Positions 31,803 through 40,107 of a stretch of DNA of 41,849 nucleotides are shown one piece after another. Each line of letters begins with the position of its first letter. Within the stretch, counting starts at the first letter, position 1. The notes below the pieces were generated by a model, which made no database searches, had not been told where the DNA came from, and saw only the letters and a program-made list of their open reading frames with translations. The stretch lies in assembly GCA_021733985.1 (NCBI GenBank), contig JAIPJT010000023.1:1-41849 (forward strand). Direction: 5' to 3'. Made by a program: the position numbers and the translations under genes. The DNA comes from Victivallales bacterium. Its GTDB lineage: Bacteria > Verrucomicrobiota > Lentisphaeria > Victivallales > GWF2-38-69.

Positions 31803-32252
31803 TTAATTTAACAATTTTGATTTTGCCTGGATAACTATGCCGTGCTTTTCGAGCAGTGGAATTATTCTAAGAACTTTTCCGTGTATAAAAATCCACAACT
31901 TACGGTGTGGTTCAAATACTGTCGAGTGCATTATCATTTTTGCTTTTATTTTATTTCTAATGCACCACATAAGGAATATAGCTCCGTCAAACATATGGTG
32001 TTTTTGCCAAAGTTTACTTCCAAAATCATAGTCTGAAACAATTAACTCATAACCGCCGAAAGTTTCTTTTTCAAGTACTTTAAGTTTAGCTTCTTTAATC
32101 GAAGTGGCAGTTTCAACATGATACCCTGAACTTTTAACGGTTTTACTGACACCATTAAGTTCATCATGTTTGTCATCAATAACGAGTGCGGATTTATTTT
32201 TTTTCATTTTTGCGAATTTAGTTAAGCGCTTTTGTCTCTCCGGCTGCTGCAT
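31803..32252 (-). CDS. Divergent receiver-domain (response-regulator-like) protein
   Basis: 149 residues. SALVIDDKHDELN gives the acidic pair (Asp26-Asp27) and YELIVSDYDF the likely phospho-acceptor Asp74. FDGAIFLMWCI and KMIMHST match the later MDG and Thr/Ser positions. About ten extra residues (GSKLWQKHHM) are inserted after Asp74, and the conserved C-terminal Lys is not evident, so phosphotransfer may be changed or lost. No output domain. The start is uncertain: neither ATG 32252 nor the in-frame ATG 32207 has an SD. No kinase nearby. Confidence 0.6.
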   Translation of the reverse strand: MQQPERQKRLTKFAKMKKNKSALVIDDKHDELNGVSKTVKSSGYHVETATSIKEAKLKVLEKETFGGYELIVSDYDFGSKLWQKHHMFDGAIFLMWCIRNKIKAKMIMHSTVFEPHRKLWIFIHGKVLRIIPLLEKHGIVIQAKSKLLN

Positions 32253-32740
32253 TTTAAAGCGGAAGGAGAGCTATTAAACTCGGACAGCCATAACATCATA
32301 CGACATCAATTTTAGCTACAGCCTATACACAAAACTGAGAATTGCTCCCCACTACCTGATCTGGATTCATCAACAAGCTCCCTTTCTAAAACATGATTAT
32401 ATTGTATTTTCCCGTTATAATCTATCACCTAAATCATGGAATCGGATATTATTAAATATCCTTCTTAATTATAATAGAATGAGAAAGGTATTACAATAGA
32501 AAAATTATTACAAGAAAATTTTAGTAAAAATATATTTCAGAAAGTATTTTAAGCTTATGTAATATGCTGTTTGAATTGTTATGTTTTAATTATACTTTTA
32601 ATTAGACGGCTTACGAAAAGTTTTTATACACTGCGGCCAAATTATTTTGATACGGTTTAAGGCTTTTTCTGAAAATACTTTTCGGCAACGTCAAATTTTA
32701 CTGTTTTATTTACAAAAAGCTTGCTTTATAACACTTTATT
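32253..32740. other. Intergenic region, no gene seen
   Basis: The divergent gap between the receiver-like gene and the YhaN-like gene. AT-rich and without a credible frame. It contains partially inverted tracts around 32600-32690 (cttacgaaaagttttta and gaaaatacttttcgg, sharing an inverted cgaaaag/cttttcg), which could be regulatory or a decayed palindrome. Confidence 0.4.
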
Positions 32741-35700
32741 ATGGAATTAAAAACTGTCAAAATTAACAGGTTACCGGGGATATTCGATCGCTTTTCCTTA
32801 AAAAATCTTCAAAAAGGGATAAATATAATTTACGGGCCTAACGGCAGCGGGAAAACCTCAATTTGCAACCTGGTAAAAACTTCATTATGGGAAAAGAAGG
32901 CTAAAAATCTTTCAGATACGGATGCTGTTTTAGAGTGGGCTGACAGTGAAACTAAATATAATACGGATATATTCAATTCTGTCAAATGGAACAGCAGTGA
33001 TTCAGGCGGTGCACCAAGTGTGCCTGCAGAAAATCTTGCAGAATGTTTTCACATATCTATTTCTGAAATGTTTGATTCGAGTCATAATACCGAGGTTGAA
33101 ATTGCAAAAAAAATATATACTGAAATGTCAGGCGGGTGCGATTTTAACATCTTAAAAGAAAAGAATAAAATACCTCCAAGGGCTTTAAAAAAAGAAATTG
33201 CAGAATATGAACAGCTTATAAAAGAAAAAAGAAAGCTTGAAAATATTCAAGATGGACTCGCAGAAAAACAGGACAAAATTGCAATCCTCAAAAAAGAGCA
33301 GATGGAAGCTGTCAAGGCAGGGAAAAAACTATCAGAACTTGAGCAGATTGACGCTTATTTGGAATTACAGAACAGCCTTAACAGAACAGAAAATAAGCTT
33401 GACGCTTTTCCTGAAATAATGGATCGGCTTACAGGCGATGAACTGGACACCCTGAAAAAGCTTAAAAAAGAAATTTTTTCAACGAACGAAAAAATCAGAA
33501 AGACAGAAAAGGAGATTGGAAAAGCTGAAAAGGAACTGTCGGAGCTGGAACTTCCACCGGATTGCCCTTCTAAGGATGACCTGGCATTAGCTCAAAAAAT
33601 AATTTCAAGGCTTAGGACCCAAAGCTTTACATTAGACAGCACAATTAAAGATTTTTCTGCTTCCGAAAAGAAATTAAATTCCATTACCGGCGTTTTAGAG
33701 CAATACGGAATTTTCAGTGAAGATGATGAGTTTTTTTCTCCTGATACTTTAAAAGAATTTTTAAATTTTAAAAAGAAAAGTTCAGATCTTAGCTATGAAA
33801 TTAATGTTGCCGAACAGCAGAAAAAAAATACTGAAATAGAACTGAAAAAACTTGAGAGTGAAAACCTTTCCGATTTTATAAATGAAGATACACGTTACAT
33901 TCTTAAATTTCTACAGAAACGTTTGCGTATCCCTGAATTGAACCGAAATATTTACGTTTACCTGCAAAGCGCCTTTTCAGGGCTGCTGTTTGTTTCCGGG
34001 TTTTCTACCTTTTTTCTTTCGTGGGATTTATTTCTGCCTCTGATTTTTGCCGGTGCATTTTTCGGTACATTTATATATCAGTTTTTGGCAAGGCTGCAAA
34101 ATAGAAAGCTGATGAAAAGTATAGAATCTGAACTGAAGAATTATTATGATAATGAAATTATCGACAAAGAAAATGCATTGAAAAAAATAGAAGAATTATT
34201 AGCCGACAGGGCTTTTTATGAAGCAAATCAGAAAAGGATAGCAGCTTTAAATGCGTTAAAAGAAAATTTTGAAGAAGTAATAAAAGATAAATCAGAAGAG
34301 CTTAGAGGATTGCTAAACAAAATTAAACAAAACGGTTTATTTAATAAAATTAAAGATTATGTCCTGGAACCCGAGCTTCAGGATATCTTAAATATCATAG
34401 ATAATTTCAGAAATGAGTATTTCAAAAAAATTGAGCAGGAAGAAAAAAAACAGTTTTTAGAAAAAAGCTGCCTAAGATTGAGCGATAAGATTTTCTCACT
34501 TCTTAAAATGGACAGGGACGAAATGACTGAAGCAGAAAAATTTGAAGTATTATTTAACCGTATTAACAATAATATCCAGGCTAAAGAAAGGCTGCTTGGA
34601 GTTATAAGGACAAAGCAGCAGTATCTTGCTGATTATCGTGAAAAGCTGCACTCTTCAAATCTCCAGAAATTGAAGTTAATGGAAAAACTGGAAATGGAAG
34701 ATTTAGAAAATGCTGAAATTACAATATCCGGCTATCTTGAAAGACTATCGCATTTCCGAGAACTGAAAAAGGAAAAAATAAAATTTCAAAACCAGCTGCA
34801 GGGCAAGGCGGATATAAAGGAAATACTTGATAATTACGACATCAACAAAATGGATGAACTGAAAATTGAGTTGAGAAACAAGTCTGATAATCTTGAACAA
34901 ATAATTGAAGAAATAAAAGAAATACAATCCGAAATCAAATATGCCGAAAAAGAGAGAAAATTATTTGACTGTGATAATAAAATAGCTTTTTCAAAATATA
35001 AACTTGACAACACAATAGATGAAATTTTAAAGAAACTGATTTCCGAATTTATAATCGAAGAGGTTGAAAAGCGTTATGAGCTAAACAATCAGCCCAAAAT
35101 AATGCAGGACGCAGTAGGCCTTTTTGCTAAATTTACAAATAACAGATATTTTTTAAAAATAAAAAATGCTTCTGCAAAACCATTTTTTACTGTTATTGAC
35201 AACGATAGAAATTCGGCTCTGCACTTGAACCAGTTATCGGACGGGACAAAAATCCAGCTTTTCCTTGCGGTTAGAATAGCTTTTATTAAATCTGTTGAAA
35301 CCCGATATACTACACTGCCTATCTTTTTTGATGAAGCATTGTCAGTAACAGATTCACGGAGATTCAGCGAAATTGCATCAACTTTATTTAAAATATCCAG
35401 GGAAAACAATAGGCAGATTTTCTATTTAACCAGTGATTATAATGATGTATTAAAGTTTCAAAAAGCCTGTTCAGATTCAGACAGGAATCTTTTAAATGTT
35501 ATTAACTTGGGAAAGCTGAGGCAGTTAGCCATGAAAAACGAGAACTATAAACTGCCCGAACCTGAAGAAGAGGGGGTTCCGCATCCGGCAAACTGCGGCT
35601 ACGATGTCGAAAAATATTCAAAGCTTCTTAAAATTCCTGAATTTAACCCATACAAAACCGTTACCAGCAACCATCTGTTTCATATTCTCAGAGATAAACC

Positions 35701-36232
35701 TAAAATATTATTTAAAATCCTTTCTGAACTGAAAGTTTATACAGTAGGCCAACTGCTCTATCTGCTTGAGAATAACGAAACTGCCTGTAATAAACTGTTA
35801 ACTTCAAAAATTGTAGAACTACTGAAATTAAGGCATTTTATAATGAAAAATTATCAGCGGGAATGGCTGAAAGGCAGAACTAAACCTGTTTTTCCAGGTA
35901 TTTTCAATTCCCTTCTTGGAAACAGTAAATTTTTAAGTCCCATAAGAGATATTTTAGCTGAGATTAATTATGATACCGACAAATTCCTGTATATAATAAA
36001 TAATAATACTGATAAGAGACTGAAAGGTTTTATGCAGGTTAAAAAAACCGAAATCGTCGACTTTTTGAAGAATGAAGGGTATGTGCCTTCTGAAAAAATT
36101 TTAGAAAAACACGTAATACATTCAAATATTATGAAATTATTTGATAATACTGATAAATACAGCAATTACACTGCAGAAAAATTAATTAGTGAAGTTAATT
36201 TTATAGCTGTAACCTTCAAAAACTTTTATTAA
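32741..36232 (+). CDS. YhaN/Rad50-like AAA ATPase with membrane helices and novel C-terminal domain
   Basis: 1163 residues. Walker A YGPNGSGKTS at 31-40, then long coiled coils (about 140-400 and 460-800) interrupted by two hydrophobic helices at about 408-450 (SAFSGLLFVSGFSTFF, FLPLIFAGAFFGTFIYQFL). The second ATPase half has LNQLSDGTKIQLFLAVRIAF (ABC-type signature, ~833) and LPIFFDEALSVTD (Walker B, ~862). This is the YhaN plan; YhaN's usual nuclease partner YhaO is absent. Residues ~930-1163 are an added, all-helical part with two similar units (KILSELKVYTVGQLLYLLEN and IRDILAEINYDTDKFLYIIN) that read like helix-hairpin-helix repeats. The role could be DNA-end or membrane-linked DNA handling. 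It is followed 44 bases later by an AsmA-like gene. Confidence 0.8.
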   Translation: MELKTVKINRLPGIFDRFSLKNLQKGINIIYGPNGSGKTSICNLVKTSLWEKKAKNLSDTDAVLEWADSETKYNTDIFNSVKWNSSDSGGAPSVPAENLAECFHISISEMFDSSHNTEVEIAKKIYTEMSGGCDFNILKEKNKIPPRALKKEIAEYEQLIKEKRKLENIQDGLAEKQDKIAILKKEQMEAVKAGKKLSELEQIDAYLELQNSLNRTENKLDAFPEIMDRLTGDELDTLKKLKKEIFSTNEKIRKTEKEIGKAEKELSELELPPDCPSKDDLALAQKIISRLRTQSFTLDSTIKDFSASEKKLNSITGVLEQYGIFSEDDEFFSPDTLKEFLNFKKKSSDLSYEINVAEQQKKNTEIELKKLESENLSDFINEDTRYILKFLQKRLRIPELNRNIYVYLQSAFSGLLFVSGFSTFFLSWDLFLPLIFAGAFFGTFIYQFLARLQNRKLMKSIESELKNYYDNEIIDKENALKKIEELLADRAFYEANQKRIAALNALKENFEEVIKDKSEELRGLLNKIKQNGLFNKIKDYVLEPELQDILNIIDNFRNEYFKKIEQEEKKQFLEKSCLRLSDKIFSLLKMDRDEMTEAEKFEVLFNRINNNIQAKERLLGVIRTKQQYLADYREKLHSSNLQKLKLMEKLEMEDLENAEITISGYLERLSHFRELKKEKIKFQNQLQGKADIKEILDNYDINKMDELKIELRNKSDNLEQIIEEIKEIQSEIKYAEKERKLFDCDNKIAFSKYKLDNTIDEILKKLISEFIIEEVEKRYELNNQPKIMQDAVGLFAKFTNNRYFLKIKNASAKPFFTVIDNDRNSALHLNQLSDGTKIQLFLAVRIAFIKSVETRYTTLPIFFDEALSVTDSRRFSEIASTLFKISRENNRQIFYLTSDYNDVLKFQKACSDSDRNLLNVINLGKLRQLAMKNENYKLPEPEEEGVPHPANCGYDVEKYSKLLKIPEFNPYKTVTSNHLFHILRDKPKILFKILSELKVYTVGQLLYLLENNETACNKLLTSKIVELLKLRHFIMKNYQREWLKGRTKPVFPGIFNSLLGNSKFLSPIRDILAEINYDTDKFLYIINNNTDKRLKGFMQVKKTEIVDFLKNEGYVPSEKILEKHVIHSNIMKLFDNTDKYSNYTAEKLISEVNFIAVTFKNFY

Positions 36233-36276
36233 AAAAACCTACTATATTCCGATAATTAAATCGGCTTTTGTATATT

Positions 36277-39200
36277 ATGAAAAAGATAAAAAAATATTTA
36301 CTAATATCAGTTTTAACAATCATTGCTTTGTATTTTTTAATTACCAGTTCATTTGTATTGAAACTGATTCTTCAACCGCTGCTTTCTCATGTTTTCGAGT
36401 TTCCTGTAACAGCCGAAAAAGTCAGTTTTCACCCCCTCTCATCCAGGCTGGAACTTGAAAATGTTAAACTCGGGTATCAGGATAACCCTTTCGTAGAGGG
36501 TGAAAAGGGTTCTTGGAGAATTAACGATTTATTAGGCCTTATATGCGGAAAAGTTGATTTTTCAAATATAGAGCTGGAAAATGTTGCCTTCAGGGCTGTA
36601 AGCTCAGAAGACGGCAAATGGAACTTTCCCTGGATGTACAATTCAGATAATGAAATTTCAGGTAAACCAGACGGGTCTGACGGATTGGAAGAACGGCCGG
36701 TAAAACTGAAACTGTCAGATATAAAAATTCGCAATGGCAAAATCCTTTTGAAAAGAAAAAGAAAAAAACCTCAAGTAAGTTCTGAAATGGTTTTTAAAAA
36801 TTTAAATGTTGAATCAGATTTATTTGCCAATAATAAGAATACGGGGATTAAATACTCCGGCAACCTGATGATCAACGGTAGAAAGGTTAACCTTAAGAAT
36901 AGTAATATTTCCGGAAAGATATCAGGTTATATAGACAAATGGACTGTACCTGCAAGTTTAATATCTGAGTTTTATTTAAAGAATGCCAAGGGGAATATAA
37001 ATAATTTAAATTTAAAAGACAATGAAGTTAAACTGCTAACAAATATTTTCACTGAAGGCAGCAGGCTTTACTTCAGAAAACTGGAATTTATTGAAAGACA
37101 CGGAAAAAATATAAAATCCAATATATCACTCTCAGGTGAAATAAATTTAAAAGATAATGAAGGAAAACTGCATGTTAGAACAAGGCCTGTTTCTCCTGAA
37201 ATACTTAATTTATTTTTCAATACCCTGACAAACTACAATTTTGGTAACATGAAAATCTTTTATAATGGAATAATCGGTATAAACGAGAAGGAAATCAAAA
37301 ACAGTGGAAAGATAATTATAAATGATTTCCAGATCCGTAAGAAAACTGAAGAAACAAAAGCAAAGGTTGTACCTTACGATATTAATTTAGATTATGTACT
37401 CAACTATAAATATCCCCAGAAGCTATTGACAGTTAGTAAATTAAATTCATTTTTTTCAAAGGACATTACCGGGCAAAAAAGATTTAACTTCCAGAAAATC
37501 AAGAAGGTCATGACTATTGATCTGAATGATCCTGTAACCTTTAGTTTAAAAAAATCCAAAGCTTATATTATTGGAAACAAATCTACCGGCAGGATTAAAT
37601 TGAATAATCTTGATATTAGATTTTTAAATTCATTTTTAATCGATTTCCCGGAAATCAGACTTAATTCTGGCATTAGCAACGGCAGTTTCGGCTTTGAAGT
37701 AATACCCGGTACAGACTGTATTGATTTCAGCGGGAAGTTTGATACCAAAAAGCTTTCTTTTAGAATAGGTGATTACTGCCAGAAAGATATTCACATTGTA
37801 CACAATTTCCAATGTACTTTGAAGAATTTCAAAAAGTTGAAACTTAATCCCTTTTCCTTCAGGCTTTTCTCTGAAAAGAGGAAAATACTTAATACTGTCT
37901 TAAATGGCTTTATTGACTTTTACAACAGGAAAATGGACTTTACTATCTATATACCGCTTCTCAGAGATACGATTGGAAGATATCTACCGAAGCCGGTAAG
38001 AAGGAATCAGGTTTTTAAAAAGATTATAAGCCAGTTAAAGCCTTTTCAACTCAGTATATCATTAACAGTTAAATTGGATAAACGAACCAGAACGGCAGAA
38101 GTTGGAGAAATAAAAGTAAAAATCAAGTCGGATAAATGTAGTGATACATCCCTGAAGCTTAAAAAGTTTATACCTCTGACCTGGAATGAAAAGCAGTTTA
38201 TACCTAAAAAAGATTTTACAGTATTTGCTGAAATAAAAAATCTAAACACTTTTATAATAAACGATTTGTTACCGGCGGAAAGGCCATTCTCTTTTACTTA
38301 TGGTGATTTTGATACTTCATTCAAATGCATGATGGTAAAAAATCTGTCAGAACTCAAAATGGACGGTAAACTTAATGCCCTTGATTTCGGAATACGAAAT
38401 TCATCAAAAAAAATAGACAAACTTTCTTTTACTTCATTATACCACCTCGGCTACGAACCTCAAAATGATAATATTACCGTCAGAGATACAAACGCTATTT
38501 TAGGTGTTAACAGGAGAAATGCTTTGTCGTTTGAAATTACAGGCCTTTTCAACACCCAAAACAATACTCTCGACTTAAATGCTGAAATTTTCGATTTAAA
38601 CAAACAGTTTTTCTCTTTAATTCCAAAGGTTACTACTGAAAAGATTATAAAACTAAATACAGCAGGTAAAGTACTTATTAAACACAAAAAAGGAAACAGC
38701 GATGTTCGTGCAGACCTAAAACTAAACGGGCTGAAATATACTTCAGATAAAACCGGGAAAACGATTGTTCCGTTTGATAGTGGAACGGTCAAACTGGATT
38801 ATGCCGGTAATGATAAGCGCTCTATCCTAAAAAAAGGACAGTTTAAACTTCAGAAAGACAAAAAAACTGTACTGGACATAAATATCAAAGGGGGAAAAGA
38901 GAAAACTGCCGGAGAAGAAAAGACAACATTAAATATTTATTCAGAAAAAATATATGTAAATTGTCTTAATAATCTGCTTAATGCATTTACAACTCCCCAA
39001 AAGAAAACAATAAAAAAACCGGAAAAATTGAAAAATGTTACAAGGAACAGGACAATCAGCGGTTTTAGCCTGGATGGAAAATTATTTTTAAAGAATGTTT
39101 ATTTCAGTACTTTTACGGCCGGACAAATATTCACAGACATTACACTGAAAAAAGGTATTCTTACTTTATCTCCGGTAGCTATCAGGTTAAATCAAAGCAA

Positions 39201-39972
39201 TATTAAAGGTAAAGCTAAATTTAACCTAAAATATAAAAACGTTTATCCATATTTTATAAAACTGAACTGCAGCTCCGTACCGCTTAAAACTTTATTGAAT
39301 GCCTTCAATATTCCGAATAAAGGTTCTGAGGGAGACATTAAGAAAATAAGTATTTTATTAGAGGGAGTAGACCCGCCGTTTTCTGAATCAAAATACAAAA
39401 AGTTAAAGGGGTTTTTCATATTACAGGCTGAAAACTTAGCCCTTCCTTTGACTTTGATGGAATATAAACTGTTTAAAATTATGTTTATTCCTATACAGAT
39501 TTTGTCCAGATTAAGGCAGCTGGTTCCTAACGGCCTTGCGCCTCAGTCTGTCACAAAGACACTGATCTCAACTTCTGAAATATTTTCAAACCTGAAAAAG
39601 GTGCACTTCAAGTCTGCAACAATTAAATTAGATGCAAATAATGATATTAAAATATCTAATTTTTCTCTTAAAGGGAATAGTACAGACTTAATACGTTTCA
39701 TGGAATTTAAAGGTTTAATAGAGTTGAACAAAAAAATTTGTATTAATACTCATACTGATGTTAGCGGCTTACATTTCCCTATTGAAATAAACGGAACACT
39801 GGATGAGCCTGAAACAAATTATAAGAAATTTCTGTTATTTTTTATGAAAGATAACGCAATAAATATTTTAAATCCCAAAAATCTTGTAGACTTTACTTTA
39901 GACGTTGGAAAAGGATTAAAAAATACAGTTACCGGAACTGTAGAGTTCCTGGCTACCCCTTTAAAAAAATAA
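36277..39972 (+). CDS. AsmA-like giant envelope protein
   Basis: 1231 residues. An N-terminal membrane helix (YLLISVLTIIALYFLITSSF) is followed by the AsmA start (FEFPVTAEKVSFHPLSSRLE, then LENVKLGYQDNPF), then a long beta-rich region of alternating polar/non-polar strands, and near the C-terminus another AsmA-type block (FKGLIELNKKICINTHTDVS, FPIEINGTLDEPETNYKK). Proteins of the AsmA/TamB/YhdP clan span the periplasm as hydrophobic grooves and move phospholipids to the outer membrane. ATG 36277 is preferred to the in-frame TTG 36268; neither has an SD. It seems cotranscribed with the YhaN-like gene and ends ~135 bases before the IS. Confidence 0.75.
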   Translation: MKKIKKYLLISVLTIIALYFLITSSFVLKLILQPLLSHVFEFPVTAEKVSFHPLSSRLELENVKLGYQDNPFVEGEKGSWRINDLLGLICGKVDFSNIELENVAFRAVSSEDGKWNFPWMYNSDNEISGKPDGSDGLEERPVKLKLSDIKIRNGKILLKRKRKKPQVSSEMVFKNLNVESDLFANNKNTGIKYSGNLMINGRKVNLKNSNISGKISGYIDKWTVPASLISEFYLKNAKGNINNLNLKDNEVKLLTNIFTEGSRLYFRKLEFIERHGKNIKSNISLSGEINLKDNEGKLHVRTRPVSPEILNLFFNTLTNYNFGNMKIFYNGIIGINEKEIKNSGKIIINDFQIRKKTEETKAKVVPYDINLDYVLNYKYPQKLLTVSKLNSFFSKDITGQKRFNFQKIKKVMTIDLNDPVTFSLKKSKAYIIGNKSTGRIKLNNLDIRFLNSFLIDFPEIRLNSGISNGSFGFEVIPGTDCIDFSGKFDTKKLSFRIGDYCQKDIHIVHNFQCTLKNFKKLKLNPFSFRLFSEKRKILNTVLNGFIDFYNRKMDFTIYIPLLRDTIGRYLPKPVRRNQVFKKIISQLKPFQLSISLTVKLDKRTRTAEVGEIKVKIKSDKCSDTSLKLKKFIPLTWNEKQFIPKKDFTVFAEIKNLNTFIINDLLPAERPFSFTYGDFDTSFKCMMVKNLSELKMDGKLNALDFGIRNSSKKIDKLSFTSLYHLGYEPQNDNITVRDTNAILGVNRRNALSFEITGLFNTQNNTLDLNAEIFDLNKQFFSLIPKVTTEKIIKLNTAGKVLIKHKKGNSDVRADLKLNGLKYTSDKTGKTIVPFDSGTVKLDYAGNDKRSILKKGQFKLQKDKKTVLDINIKGGKEKTAGEEKTTLNIYSEKIYVNCLNNLLNAFTTPQKKTIKKPEKLKNVTRNRTISGFSLDGKLFLKNVYFSTFTAGQIFTDITLKKGILTLSPVAIRLNQSNIKGKAKFNLKYKNVYPYFIKLNCSSVPLKTLLNAFNIPNKGSEGDIKKISILLEGVDPPFSESKYKKLKGFFILQAENLALPLTLMEYKLFKIMFIPIQILSRLRQLVPNGLAPQSVTKTLISTSEIFSNLKKVHFKSATIKLDANNDIKISNFSLKGNSTDLIRFMEFKGLIELNKKICINTHTDVSGLHFPIEINGTLDEPETNYKKFLLFFMKDNAINILNPKNLVDFTLDVGKGLKNTVTGTVEFLATPLKK

Positions 39973-40107
39973 ACCCCAGAGTATGAAACCTTTTCCTGGA
40001 ACTTTTTTCGCTGAACTTTCAGGGAACCCTTTTCAAAAAGTATATATAAATTATTAAATTAAATGTCAAACTTTTTTGTCTGGAGCGAATATTACAGAAT
40101 ATAAGCT

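Noticed and set aside
32741-36232. Anti-phage defence ATPase (OLD/Septu/Wadjet type)
   Set aside because: No nuclease or other defence gene is adjacent, and the architecture follows YhaN with membrane helices. The neighbour is an envelope protein.
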